64,000 bases of DNA, from assembly GCA_026724425.1 (NCBI GenBank), contig JAIUCV010000018.1, positions 3,984,942 through 4,048,941 on the forward strand. The letters run 5' to 3'. Below the pieces are notes generated by a model, which saw nothing but the letters and a program-made list of their open reading frames with translations, did not search any database and was not told the origin of the DNA. The position numbers and the translations under genes were made by a program. Positions 21,901 through 34,127 of this stretch are shown in pieces (positions within the stretch are counted from its first letter, which is position 1; each line of letters opens with the position of its first letter). The DNA is from Erythrophleum ivorense. Taxonomy: Eukaryota; Streptophyta; Magnoliopsida; Fabales; Fabaceae.

Positions 21901-24151
21901 AAATTTCAGTACTTCGAAGAAAATTCCAGTACTTCAAAAATTTTCAGCTTTCCTTTTTCTTTTTCCCCGGTTGTTACATGATGGCTTCAAAAAGTTTAAA
22001 TGGAGTCAAGAACCATAGAATGGAAGAAAGAAAGGAGCCAATATCATGAATTCTTGTAGTTACTTCATTATGTGCTTTATGGAAGCATAATGAAGCCATA
22101 GAACAAAGTAGCTTCATGTCATGTATGTGCGATGCTAAGACTTGCTCTCATAAGTGATTTATATCTCTTTTGATGTGTTTAGGCCAAGAGAAGCTAGTGC
22201 CTCTAAGTATCATGGGTTTGGCTGAAAAGAGGGAGGAAGAAACTAAGAGAAAAGTGTATGGTGTTGGCTCCAAGGTAGCCCCTTTCCTTTCTTTCAAACA
22301 TGTTTAGGTGTTTTCTTGTCTTTGAATGTGTGTGTGAATGTTTAAACCATGAAACATGTTTTTAACAAGTATGTATATGCCATGGTACCATGATATTTGT
22401 TTATGCGCTTGAAAGATGCTTTATGAACATGTTTTAGTTTGCTTGAGTTTGGTGAAGCCAAAAGCCCCTAAGGATGGGAGAGACATAGCCAAAAGTCTAT
22501 AAAAAGAGTGACTCTTAGTCAAAACTCTCTTAAAAATGGGTAAGGTAAATCCAAAAGTCCCAAAAAGAATGGGTAAAGCTAAACCAATGTCTTGTCAAGC
22601 CTATGTATGTTATATGTGACTTCTTGAATGAAAGAAGTGTTACATGTATGTTTGAGAATTCCATGATAGCCATGCATACATTTTAGACTTGAATTTTCAT
22701 CCATTATGTGTGTTGGAAAGGTAGAAGCGCTATTAGGATTCTTAGAATCTCACTCTTCCCTCCCCATTACCTAACATGTCTAGGTGGATCAAGAGAGCAA
22801 GGAAATAGGAGTCACTGCACTTGCAAGCAAGGAGCTTGACAATGAAGTTGAAATTGTTCACTTTGTAACCATATAATTTTCAAATGATGTATTCCCATAA
22901 TATATATGATATATAAGCTCTTGAACATGTGTAACTATATAAATATGTGATGTATATATGAGAATTGGAAGTAAATGTATGATATTGCATAATTTTGACA
23001 TTGTATGTGGTTTGTGTATATTATCAAGTGGGAGAGTAAGTTTGTGAAATCTAGATTGTTAGACCCTTGAGACATGTTTAGTAGACTATTCTCATGCTTT
23101 CTCACATGCTCAAGTGGCCCTAGAAAAACTAGAAGCCAAATTGGTACCATTGTGACCCTTCAAGAGGCCTAAAATGGCCAAAATATAACCCTACGTCAAG
23201 AATAGACCAAATGGACAAATTTATCCATGAAATTTGGCATGCATGTAGGTTTTCTCTAGAGCTTTTTGGAAAGCTAAAGTACAGATTATTTGGAGCTCTA
23301 TAGAATTAGCTATGATTTTTCAAAATTCATATTAGAAATTTGAATTGGCATAGGTACTGTTCATATAGTTAGTTTAGGTTTCTATATCATGCAAGGGCCA
23401 AATAGTTTCTATTGCTTATTAAATTTTACAAGCATAAACTAGGTATCATGAGTTTTCTGTGGCCACTGAGATAACCTCATTTGGAGGTCAGAGTAAAGAG
23501 TTATGAAAATTTGAAGTTCTATGTCAGTACTAGTAGCACCAGCCGAGTTCATGAATTGTTCCATCAGTTTTTAGTGGCTAGACGCTTCTGTTTGGACTTA
23601 TTTTTAGCCTCAACTTAACATATGTAGTTTTCTAAATTAGTATAGTTTTCACAAATTGGATTTTTTTTGGAATTAACTTCTAAAATTTATATTAATAAAC
23701 TATATCAGAAACGCTGGGTAGTTCGACCTTTGTCCCTTTTTTGCTGTCAAACGTGATCCAAATGTTGTTTTCGTGGTCTAAAATTACTTTTAGTATGAAG
23801 ATAACATCTAGAACATTCCAGAAAGTTATGGTTTGTAGGATTTCAATTTTTTTAGATTTAGTTATAATTTCTGAAGTTGCAACAAAAATCTGTTAAGTTA
23901 AACTCGAGACTAATATGTTATTTTTCGAGCCTTTGCCTCACGTGAACCCATCCATATCATCCTCTATTTAAAATGCACCAATACAACTCATATATATCAT
24001 ACAAAAACTCATGGACCATGGAATGAAGTTTTTGGGTCCTACGTAATGTAATAAAATATATTATTTTTATTCCTTTTATTTGAATTGTAAAAATTCTTGT
24101 GAGATTAACCTTCAATATGATAGTACGAAGCTAATAAATTATGGTGTCACA

Positions 24152-24559
24152 CTTGGAGCATGTTTGGCTAAGACAAACACTTGGTATGGAGCCCATGGAG
24201 TTTTGAAAATTTCTTTGAAGGGAATGGCACTTAGGATGCTTCCTAGATATCTTAAGAACTCACTCACACTCTTAGACAACTCAAATTACCACTAGGAAGC
24301 TTCATATTGGCCTAGGTGCAACTAAATCCCTAACTTTGGCATCTTAAAATCTAATGCCTTTGTTTAAAATTTAATTGCATATTCTTGTTTCCCGCACTCT
24401 AAAACCTATGTTTCTTACTTGATTTTGGTCAAAACTTAATCCCTTCTAAGTGCTCTCTACATGGTCGAAACTCATACAAAAGAAACAACAAAGAGAAAGC
24501 AAGAAACTCCATAATAGTTACCTTGATTCCAAGCCTTTTTTAAGAGCTTTTTCCTTTAC
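24152..24559 (-). mobile_element. 3' LTR of element C, middle piece
   Basis: A short stretch of C's 3' LTR lies between the E1 and D2 insertions. It matches the 5' LTR near 46430-46740 (shared AACTCCATRATAGTTACCTT and the CCTAGGTGC region). The 24450-24698 open frame spans the LTR C/LTR D2 junction and is not a gene. Confidence 0.88.
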
Positions 24560-26015
24560 TGTAACACCTTCATCTCTAGCTCTCATGCATCATGCCTTAC
24601 ATGCTCATATACATAGGGGAAGCATAAAAGGGAGATCATTTGCTTGGGATTCATATTCTTTCTCTATGGCTTCATGCATGGGTAGATATTCACTTTAGTG
24701 TCACGTGGACCGGGTGAGCTCTTTCTATGCATCCTCAGGTTTATTTTCACCATTACAACTTATTTCAATCCCTAAAACATGCTTGAGACTCATGGAAAGC
24801 AAAAAGGGATATGAGACATGCAATTTCGTTCTTGACAGATTTGGCCTCATTTCTGGGCTGATTTTGAAAATTCATAACTAAATACAGAAAAATCTAAAGC
24901 ACATGATCTCGGTCATTCTAGAAATCGTAAGACCTCTACTTCATGATAAAAATATGTATAAGTCTTAAAATCTCGTGCACAAAGCATGTGACATCTGAAA
25001 ACATCTACTGGTCAGAGGGGGTCCTGTTACTGTCACAGTTTACTAATAGAACTTCAAAAATGTCTAACTAATTCCAAAAAAATCCAATGCTTGTAAACGA
25101 TATCACTATGGAAATATGTGGATGTTAGATAGAGAGGAAAAATATCTCCAGATTAATTCATGAAGACAAACTCCCGGAAACCTATGAAACAGTACTTTGG
25201 GTCTGGCTAGGTGACTGGTGCTGGGCAGGAACTTCGAAATTGTATATCTTCCTCTCTAGACCTCTAAATTAGGTGCTTCCAGTTCCTACAAGTCACTGTG
25301 ACTATCTAGTTTCTGTGTATAAAATTTCGTAGCCATTGGACTACGTTTGCCCCTCGGATGACACGGTTTCTAAACTGACCAAATGAACAGTGTTTTCTGA
25401 AATCCGAATTTCTAAGGCCAACTTTGGAAAATCATAGAAAATGCTATAGACCTCCAAATGACTTGATCTTTATCTTCCTGGAAAGCTCTAAACAAGATCT
25501 AGCCACATATCAAATTTCAAAGCAAGAAGAGGTCATTTGGTCAACTCTTGACATCAAGTGCAAAAAGCCACTTTCTTGGCTAAAAATAGGGCTCATGGGG
25601 TCCAATCTTAGTTCTTCTACCTCTATGACTCTTTGAGCACATGAGAAAGCATCTATAGGGACCATCAATCATGGATCAAGTGTCTAACAATCTAGATTGG
25701 AGAAACTCACTGCACCATGCCCACTTAATCATTCATGTGGCCTATATTAGAATCATACTTTTCTTAATCAAAACTTACTTCTTCATTCATCATGGTCTCA
25801 TTCTCATATATACATCATACATACATTAATTTACAAACATTCATAGATGCTACATCATATACATCATTTATTTACATCCCTTGTCTTATGTACAAAATAG
25901 TAACAAAAGAGGCTCTTTGCAAATCTTCATTAATCTCCCTAGCTTCAAGCTTGGTGGCTCCCATCTCTAGTCTCACTTGGTCCTCCTACAATGTTTGGAT
26001 GGTGGAGAGGGAGGG

Positions 26016-26034
26016 TGAGATTCAAAGAATCTCA
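26016..26034. repeat. 19-bp inverted repeat TGAGATTC-AAA-GAATCTCA in LTR D2
   Basis: It has perfect 8-bp arms around a 3-base centre. Counterparts at the matching place are 20688-20706 (D1), 35196-35214 (D3, perfect arms), 22734-22752 (E1), 32666-32684 (E2) and 55106-55124 (E3), with weaker ones at 11002-11020 (B1) and 53350-53368 (B3). Confidence 0.9.
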
Positions 26035-27129
26035 ATAGCTCATCTCTCATTCAATCATACATATATAGCATGCAACAAGTCTCACCATGCATGCATGGCA
26101 TGTTAGCACATAAATTCATAATGAAAGCATTTGCAATATGTGAATTGGCCATGCATAAAAGAAAAACATCCTCAACATGTGAGTAGGCCATACATATATA
26201 TAGAAGCTTGCCAAGTACATGGATTAGCCTCACCCACTCACTTGTGGATTTTGGACTTGCCTCACCCATACTTAAGAGGTTCTTGGACTCAACCCTTACT
26301 CTTTGGGAGTCAACCTCACTTTTGGGAGACTCTTTACTTTGTCTCAACCAACTTAAGGGTTTGGCTCATCCTCACCATGGCTAAAAGGGTTATTTGCTTT
26401 TCCATTCCTTAAGCAAACCAAAACAATCATATAAATCATCATTTCAATTCATAATGTGTCATCATGCTAACACACTTCTCATAACTCATATCATACATAC
26501 ATGCAAGTAAAACAATGTAAACACACAATTATGCATGAAAGAAGGTGGAGAAAGCTACTTTTTCAGCTAATCACAACTTTTCCTTTCAACTTGTCTCCTC
26601 CCTTGTGGGTTTCACAACCACTTCTAGATGGGGGAACTTCTCTTGAGCCTAACCACACAAGAAGCATGGAATTAATTCCTTAACACTTAATTCATAAGTT
26701 AGGGATCTCTTCTTATCAACCCTACTGAGCATGTCAAACTAGGTTTCTTTCTCTCACTAAATTCATTAACTATTCTTTCTCTTCTCTCAAGCTCTCAAAC
26801 TCTTAAGAAGGGGAAGCAAGAAAGAGAGGGCTACATGACTTCTAACCTCGCTTAAGAGTGATTTTCCACTCTCCCTCTTCTGAACCAAGCTCAAGACCTA
26901 ACTATTTTGACAACCAAAACCGTGGAAAGAGAGGGTAAGGGGAGAAGAGTAACATACTAAGAGAAAAGCCATGGAAATCCTTACCTTTCTTGTTCTTCCT
27001 TCCTCTCCTAAGCTTCTCTCTCTCTCCTCCGCCCTTTTCTCTCTCTTAAAGTGAGCTTAAGTCGGTTACAGAGTGAAAGAAGGAGTTGGGACGCTTTAAA
27101 AAGTCAAATTCTCTATTTTCACATTTTTC

Positions 27130-27370
27130 CGGACTAACCCTCGCTATAGCGAGCCATAACCCTTGCTACGGCGAGCTCGAATAAGTCCCAGACCTCTGCC
27201 TTCGCTACAGCGTGCGCTACGGTGAGCAGCTCCCTGGTTTTTGTATGGGGTGCCCGAACTCGCTATAGCTAGAAGCATTCTCGCTAAAGCTAGAAGGCAG
27301 TCTCGCTATAGCTAGACCATTTCTCGCTATAGCGAACAGGTACATTCGCTATAGCCGGGCTGTAGCTAGC
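27130..27370 (-). repeat. palindromic motif cluster in LTR D2
   Basis: There are nine or ten copies, among them CTCGCTATAGCGAG, CTACGGCGAGC, CTACAGCGTGC, CTACGGTGAGC and three CTCGCTATAGCTAG-like forms. They sit 28 bp upstream (on the minus strand) of TTTTTAAAG. Confidence 0.9.
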
Positions 27371-27452
27371 AGAGTGTACATTCAGCTTTTCTTTTCTTTC
27401 CCTTTTCTTTTCTCTTTTCTTTTCTTCTTCTTTCTTTTTCCTAGTTGTTACA

Positions 27453-28280
27453 TTTACTATAAGCTTCTCCTTCAAATTCTAACTTCCTCCCTCTGAACTA
27501 GCCATAAATCAGCCTAAAATCAAACACTAAAACCATAAAAAAAAAGGAGGAAAAGAAGGAGAGTAAGATTAATGAAGGAAGAAGTATGAAATTCCATAAT
27601 TTTTCTACCTTTTTCCTTGGATTTTCCTTCTTCCTAAGCCCTCCTTCTTATGTGTGTTTCTTGGCTGAGCTCTCCTTTATTTTGGATAGAAGCTAGGTTA
27701 GTTAGAATGGGGAAAAGAGTGGGATGTGTTATAAGAATGAAGCTTCTTGAAAATTCTTTTAAAAAATTTCCCTTTATGTTCCCTTTTCTTGGTTCTTGCT
27801 ATTTAGGTTCATTTTAGCTCTTTGTTAAGAATTGTCTTTTCTATCATAAAATGTAGGTCCTTTAACTTATAAAATAGCTTTGGAATTACTCAAATTATAT
27901 TTTAACCTTTCTAAACAAAAAGATTAATGTTCGAGTCAACTGATGTTCTAAAATATAAACCGAAATAGTTTTAACTATTCTAGGGGTTCTTATGATTTTT
28001 AAAGTCTCTTAGAACTTCAAGAAACTCAATTTTTCATTTAAAAATTTCTCCTTTGAGTTTTCTAAAAAGTGCTCAAATTTACAAAAATGCTATTACGTTT
28101 TTGTCAATTTTCGTTTAATTATTCTAGCTCTGTTTTTCAAAGCACCTTGAGCTTTAGATTTTTGTTATTAAGAGTCTAGAATATTGTTCTAATTTTATTA
28201 GACCTCAACTTATTCATTTTAGGGAGCTTGCTTTAATAATTGACTCATTTCCATCGTTTTTACAAAAATCAGATGTTTCA
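27453..28280 (-). mobile_element. 3' LTR of element C, proximal piece
   Basis: The LTR start reads TGAAACATCTGATTTTTG from 28280 on the minus strand, directly after a polypurine tract. It is similar to 46760-47564 (the 5' LTR of C), including the CCAAATTGAGT-like region and the promoter-side sequence near TTATAACACATCCCAC. It is interrupted at 27452 by D2. Confidence 0.9.
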
Positions 28281-28296
28281 TTTCTCCCCCCTTAAG
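28281..28296 (-). other. polypurine tract of element C
   Basis: The minus strand reads TTAAGGGGGGAGAAA immediately before the 3' LTR. This is the expected place and composition for the plus-strand primer of reverse transcription. Confidence 0.85.
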
Positions 28297-28309
28297 CAAA
28301 ATTTTATTC

Positions 28310-28465
28310 TCAAAATTTAGATACATACCTTGGAAATAACTCTAGATGCTTCTTTCTCATCTCTTTCTCTAGTTCCCAGATAGCTTCCTCAAGAAATAGT
28401 CCCTTCCAAACCACTTTCACAAGCAATATTGTTTTATTCCTTAACTGCTTTAGCTTAGCATCCAC
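28310..28465 (-). pseudogene. C-terminal end of element C pol, downstream of LTR A2
   Basis: The minus strand continues the polyprotein that stops at 41794: KLKQLRNKTILLVKVVWKG, then EEAIWELEKEMRKKHLELF and a TGA at 28310. The LRNK and EEA-WE-E pattern is the usual end of Tekay-type polyproteins. That this end is separated from the rest of pol by 13.3 kb, with TCCAC at both junctions, shows LTR A2 inserted into the gene. Confidence 0.9.
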
Positions 28466-28829
28466 TGTTATCACCTTAACGTCTAATCATGGCAATTAGG
28501 GTTAAAGACGCGATTAATAATCATAAATCAATGTTTGAAGTCATTATAATTATTTATATTAGGAAAAAGTGGGGAAATTTAAATATTGATGTTGTTTGAG
28601 TCATTAACTAATTACTTATAACCATTTATGCACATGAAGGAATCAAACCCGCAATTATAAGCCTTTAATCCTTTTATCCATTAATTCTAATTCACAAGAG
28701 CCTTTTATAAGTATTCCTAAATCATTCCTTAATATTTCCATAGAGAAAACCAAGGTTACTAGGTTATTATAAGGAATTGAGTACCTTCACTGTAACTAAA
28801 TGCTCTCATCCTGTGCCTAATTGCTTTCG

Positions 28830-29075
28830 AGTTAGAGCTTTATCACGGTGAGCCTATGTGGTGCCGCAATGATAGGACCTCCTGGAGCCTTCTTAATTTG
28901 CTCCTCGATATTGGCCATGACCAGCTCTCCCTTACGTTATAGCAAATTGCTCTCTAGAACACAACCAGACTTGCCTCTTAACTTTTGTTGCAACAAGCTT
29001 CATTTCACACTGTGGCGAATTCCTCTCAGTTACCTTCCTTAGGCAACTTCACTACTTTTTACCGCAACTTGACCC
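28830..29075 (-). repeat. decayed palindromic motif cluster in LTR A2
   Basis: This lies at the same place as the A1 cluster. Readable copies (minus strand) include TGGTCATGGCCAATA, GAATTCGCCACAG and TTGCTATAACG. It is more mutated than A1. Confidence 0.6.
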
Positions 29076-31031
29076 ATTTTAGCCCCAGCAAAACACCTTC
29101 TAGTCCTATAACTTCTAAAATTTTGTCTCATACACACCAGCTCTCCCTCTAGTGATAATCTAGGACTCTTTTCCCTTAATTTGTGAGACTCTAATGGCAT
29201 TTATCCACTTGATTTCCCCAGCTAATCCATCATTACCAATACAAGAGTTAAGTATTGGTTCCAACTCATTAATCTACCTTATAACAATAGTTTCATGAAT
29301 CGATGATAGCAAGGATTTATAAATTACCAACAATTATTATTCAAATACATATCCCATTGGAGGTTTCATGCATCATTAGTTTGAGTTAGCATCAAGGCAT
29401 CACATGATTACATTTCCAAATAGCGAACCATGTCAGAGGGCCAACAAGGTCTTAAATTAGATACATAAGCACATATATCAAATACTAGACTATATAAAGC
29501 CTACCTTCCTATTAGATACATAATAAGTTACCAAAACATAAAACTTATACACTTGGCAATATGATTACATGATGATACTATATAAAAGAATAACAAAATT
29601 AGCATATACTCTTCTCAGATCAACCAAAGTGTAACCTTCCCTACACATGGTTAGAGCTTATAGATTTTCATCCACTTACTTCCCTTTATCTATACCTAAA
29701 GAGCATTCCCCTAAAATAGTTAGCCCATGAAATTGGGTGCGATGTAAATCTTAGTAACCAAGGTTAATTCCATTTATATATTCCAATTTAATTAACATAT
29801 ATGCATAATTAAGATAAGTATAAGAAATTCTATCACTTGTATCAGCAAATGAAATAATTAAACTATCTATGATTACTATCCCATACTAGCAATCATATTT
29901 TCACATATTAAAGGCCAATAACACTGGGAGAGGCCCGTCCATGGCACCCACTCCCTAATGAGCATAATTAGGGCTCAGTGCATTTGAGGTCTGGTCAGAA
30001 TCCGGTGCTTGATCAAAGCACATGCATGAGCAGTAGTCACACCATAACTCCAACATAGACTCACAAGGTCTAATCATACACTTAGATAGCCAACCATTTA
30101 TTATACATTCAAAATCATTCATGTGCAGTAGATATAAAATTAAAATAGATATATGTATTAAATTGAATATTAACCCCGGTTACCTCACTTGTCGATCAAT
30201 TGGAAAGCTACGAGCAGTACCAAAAATTCTCTAATAATCATAACATTAGAAAATTACTACTCTAAGTCAATCCATTACCATCCCTATGCATCAATTATGG
30301 CAACAACCTAATGCTCAAAGAATTAGACCACCAATAGTTACTTAAGGGCACTTACCCAACCACCATGAGACTCTAAATTTGGATTTTCCCTTTCCTAGAC
30401 CAGAAACTTCAGAATATGACTTCAAATTCTAGGCCAATTTGTAATATCCGATTCTCTGAAAACCAAAGAAAACGTGAGAAACATAACGTACAGTTTTTCC
30501 GTCAACGAACGAAACTTACTGGATACAAAAGGAAGCCCCCAAAATGAGATAGTTATGGTCCCAAAAAATTTGGGAAGCATTCTAGACTCCTAAAAATGAG
30601 AATCCTAGGCTCAGATTGAAAGAAAAATAGAGTTAGAATGAAGAAACAGTGTCTTACGACAAGTCTACAAAACGCAATGGCATTTTCGTAATTTTGAGCA
30701 AATTTTGGAATTCACATAGGAGGGCTTTTTAAATGAAAATTTTGAGTTCTCCAGGGTTCTCAGAGGCTCTAAAAACTATGAAGAGCCCCGGGATAGTTAA
30801 AACCCCTCCGATAAATGTTTTTCAACCTCAGTTGACCCAAATTTTGATTGATTCGTTCAGTAAGATTTTAGCTCTAAATTGAGTGATTCCAAACGCATTT
30901 TATTAAATTGGAAACCTAAATTTTATAATGGAAAATATAGTTCTAAAAAAGGAGTTAAAATGAAGGAGATACGAAAATGAAAAGTATGAAGGGCAAAATT
31001 AGAATTTTTGAAAAAGTCATTTTACCCTAAC

Positions 31032-31039
31032 TATATATA
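31032..31039 (+). promoter_or_regulatory. TATA box of the E2 5' LTR
   Basis: CTATATATAGG lies about 590 bp into the LTR, followed by GTGGCACCCCACTTTCC and a purine-rich leader. The related LTR E1 has CTACATATGGGACACCCCAC at the equivalent place (about 17398). Transcription would start roughly 30 bp downstream. Confidence 0.6.
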
Positions 31040-33889
31040 GGTGGCACCCCACTTTCCTCCCCATTTGGAATCAGAAAATTTTGCATAATTTCAGAAGGGA
31101 GAGCTAGGGTTTTAGGCACACCAAGAGAGGAGGAGAAGAAGAAGAAATTCCAAACTAAAGGTATGTTTTTATGGTGGATTTTCATGCTTTTCTGCATTCA
31201 CACCACCTCTCCTTCATTCTCCTTGATTTCCTTTGATTAAAATGAAGTTTATGCATCTGATTCAAGGGAGAAATTCAAGGGAAATTTCGGATTTGAAGAG
31301 AGGAGCTTGGAGAAAGCAAGCTTCAAGCCAAACTAACAAAGGAAACAAGGTAAAAATGCATCCTATGGTAGCTATATTGATCTCCCTTTCTTCTCCACTT
31401 TGACACACACCAAGAACCTTAGGAGGATATGATTTTCAAGCCCAACCAAGCATGAATCTTAGGTATTTGATGGAGGAGAATAAGAATATGCAAAGAAAAC
31501 CATGAAATAGCCATTAGAAATCAAGATACAAAACTTAGGGTTTTATGCGCACCTTCTAAATTTTGAACTTATGTGGTGCTTCCTAGGTTTATTTAAAAGT
31601 TTAAATGAGTTCTTGAGACACCTAAGATGCTCCCCACAAGCTTCGTTATTCAAGAAAACAAATAAAACTCCATGGAACCTTAACCTCGACATAGCCTCTG
31701 CCAAGCATGCTTTATATAGTTAAGGAGAGTTTTAAATTTTTCTAAAGCCATTCTTGAGTCATATTTGATGAATAAAAGTGAGGGGAAGCCTTGGAAAAAA
31801 TTTAGAACTTATAGAAATTGATTTGGTGCCTTAAGTTCCATATTATGACCTAAAGAAGCAATATGATGCTAGGCCCTTTGTTTTAATGGTTTGATGACTC
31901 CAAGAGGCTTCAAAAGAGTCAAGAATCATATTTGAAAGGAAAGAATGAGGCTTAGAAATTATTTGAGGGGTGTTGCTTCATTAGGTACAATTATGGACCA
32001 TAATAAAGCCTATAAAGCAATCTAGGGTTTAACCAAGTTGTATAGCCTTAGAATATGTTTCATGAACCTAATTGGCTCCCATAAATTTTATCTAGGCCAA
32101 AAGAAATCATCTCCACCAATTTCTGGGTGTGTGGCCGAAAGAGGAAGCTTGAATTCCAAGAGAAAAGTGTGTAATTGTGTGCAAGGTAGCTCTCTCTCCA
32201 CCTTCTCTCATACATGGATGTGTATTTAGCTTGTTTTAGAATGTGTGTATATATATTTTTAAGCTATGAAAAGTATGCTAACATGCCTTTATATGCCATG
32301 ATTCTTGATGCCATGTTATGTTTCCAAATGAATATATGATATTTGTTTGAGTTTGCTTTAGTATGGAGAGGCCAAGAACCCTTGAGCTTGGTTGAGACAA
32401 AGTAAAGAGTCTCCCAAAAGCAAAGTGGGCTCTCAAGAGTATGGTTAAGTCCAAAGCTCTTAAAGAATGGGTGAGGCAAGTCCAAAATCCATGGAGAGAA
32501 GTGTGAGGCCAATTCAAACACTTAGTGAGCTCTTGAATGTCTTGTATGATATGTTTATATGCCAAACTTGCTTTTTAAATGTCCATGACTTTCATTTTCT
32601 TTATGCATGCATTTGTAAAGCTTGCTTTGCACATATTATGTATGATTGAATAGGAGATGAGTTATTAAGATTCTTTGAATCTCATTCCTTCCTCTCCAAT
32701 GATCTAATATGATTGGTGAACTAAGTGGCTATGGTAATGGGAGCTAACAACATTGAAGAAGGAAGATTGATAACCATATGTTTAGCTTTTATCTTTTTGG
32801 AACTATAATGATGCTTCATGATGTATATGATATTGTAAGTGGTCTACGACCCTTGAGAAATGTGTAAATATGATATTATGTGATGTATAAATATATGGAT
32901 ATGAGGTATGACCTTTAGAATGAAATTTGAGTATGTAATGCCAAAGTATGTGATTTGAAAGTTTGATGTAAATGTGCATAAGTGTGGGTTAAGAGGCCAA
33001 AATGAGATGCATGAGGTTTAGGACCATTTGGGCAGCTCACACAAGTCTTAAATGTACTTTTAGACTTGTTCAAAAGGTGCCAAGACTAAGGGAAATCCAT
33101 TTAGCAACTTTGGTACCTTATATGGAGCCAAAATTGACCATAATAGAACTCTATGTCACTTTTTGGCCAAATGAGTTAGTCTTGATCTAAGATTTGGCAT
33201 GTAATTAGGTCTCATTAAGAGATTTTTTGGAATCTAAAGATCATAATTTTTGGAGGTCTATAGAATATTTGATGAATTTTCAAAGTTGGCAATTTTTTTG
33301 GTTTTGGTCTGCTACACTATTCATTTGGTCCGAAATTGAATTCTGTCACACGAGGCCCAAATGATGTCCAATTGCCATGAAATTTTATACAGAGAAACTA
33401 GAAAATCATAATGACTTGTACCAAATAGAAGCACCTCATTTGGAGGTCTAGATAGGGAGATATAAATTTTTGAATTTTCTGTCCAGTATTAGGAATTTTG
33501 CCTGACCAGAAGTATTGTTCCATTAAATTTGAGGTCTGGGCTTGATGAACTTGTCTAGAGATATTTTTTTCTCTCTAGTTAACATTCACAACTTTCCATA
33601 TTAGTATCATTTACATGGATTTGATTTTTTTGAAAATAATTGGATATTTTCAAAGTTTTCTGTAGAATTCTATATCAGTTCCAGGATGCAGTATGACCTT
33701 TGGACCATTTTGGATGTCAAACGTCCTCTATAGTGAAAGTTATGGTCTAGGTGTATTTTTTGTGTGAAATATACATCTGTAACTTCCCAGAATGATTGTA
33801 ACAACTCAAAAAAAGAAAAGAGAAAAGAAAATAGAAAAGAAAAGGAAAAGAGAAAGCTGGAAAATTTTCGAAGAGCTGAGAATTTTCTA

Positions 33890-34105
33890 AGTCTTCTCGC
33901 CATAGCGAGAAATGGCCTCGCCATAGTGAGAATGCCCCCTCGCCGTAGCGAATATGCTCCTAGCTATAGCAAGTGCGGCATTCCATACAAAAACCAGGAA
34001 GTTGCTCGCCGTAGCGACGCCATAGCGAAGGCAGAGGTCTGGAACAGACACGAGCTCGCCGTAGCGAGGGCAATGGCTCGCTATAGCGAGAGCGGTCCAG
34101 AAAAG
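33890..34105 (+). repeat. palindromic motif cluster in LTR D3
   Basis: Eight copies of CTCGCYRTAGCGAG, namely CTCGCCATAGCGAG, CTCGCCATAGTGAG, CTCGCCGTAGCGAA, CTAGCTATAGCAAG, CTCGCCGTAGCGAC, CGCCATAGCGAA, CTCGCCGTAGCGAG and CTCGCTATAGCGAG, lie in 215 bp. They end 23 bp before a TATA-like TTTAAAA, so they probably occupy the upstream promoter (U3) part of the LTR. Confidence 0.93.
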
Positions 34106-34127
34106 TGAGAAAAAGAGAATTTGACTG

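Larger units (their letters stand above)
18246..21978 (-). mobile_element. LTR D1 with captured integrase segment, TSD TGATG
   Basis: On the minus strand it starts TGTAACAACCGGGG at 21978 and ends GGTGTTACA at 18246. TGATG flanks it at 18241-18245 and 21979-21983. It is 3733 bp, about 800-1000 bp longer than solo LTRs D2 and D3. The excess is explained by a 266-bp LTR segment present twice (18628-18893 and 19638-19903) with 744 bp of gypsy integrase sequence between. Landmarks shared with D2 and D3 are the motif cluster, a weak TATA-like CTTTTAAG at about 21647-21654 (reversed), the ~33-bp array at 20835-20955 and the inverted repeat at 20688-20706. Confidence 0.92.
16805..24151 (+). mobile_element. 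solo LTR E1, TSD CTTGG, interrupted by LTR D1
   Basis: It begins TGTAACATCTAG at 16805 and ends GGTGTCACA at 24151. CTTGG flanks it at 16800-16804 and 24152-24156. Without LTR D1 and one TGATG it is 3609 bp. It is related to family B but longer. It lies head-to-head with the C LTR it entered. The ~33-bp array is at 22445-22595 and the inverted repeat at 22734-22752. The 103-codon frame on the minus strand at 17690-18001 is antisense to the LTR and has no recognised similarity. Confidence 0.93.
24560..27452 (-). mobile_element. solo LTR D2, TSD TTTAC
   Basis: On the minus strand it runs from TGTAACAACTAGG at 27452 to GGTGTTACA at 24560, 2893 bp. TTTAC flanks it at 24555-24559 and 27453-27457. 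It matches D3 from end to end: an AG-rich start, the motif cluster (27130-27370), a TATA-like TTTTTAAAG (27095-27102, reversed), a CT/GA-rich leader, the ~33-bp array (26220-26400), and a perfect 8-bp-arm inverted repeat (26016-26034). No internal region is present, so it is a solo LTR. Confidence 0.95.

Noticed and set aside
26016..26034. Heat-shock element (nTTCnnGAAn)
   Set aside because: The TTC and GAA arms are separated by three bases, not two, in all copies, so it does not fit the heat-shock consensus even though a chaperone relic lies elsewhere in the window.
27380..27440. CT/GA microsatellite of possible regulatory meaning
   Set aside because: It is the A/G-rich start of LTR D2, also present in D1 and D3, so it is part of the element.
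33890..34105. CRISPR-like array (repeated 14-mers with spacers)
   Set aside because: The motifs are short and degenerate, the spacing is irregular, the context is a plant LTR with a target duplication, and there are no cas genes.
33764..34108. 114-codon frame over the LTR D3 start
   Set aside because: The Lys/Arg/Glu-rich and Ala/Arg-rich composition comes from the A/G tract and the palindromic motif cluster. The D1 and D2 copies do not keep it open.
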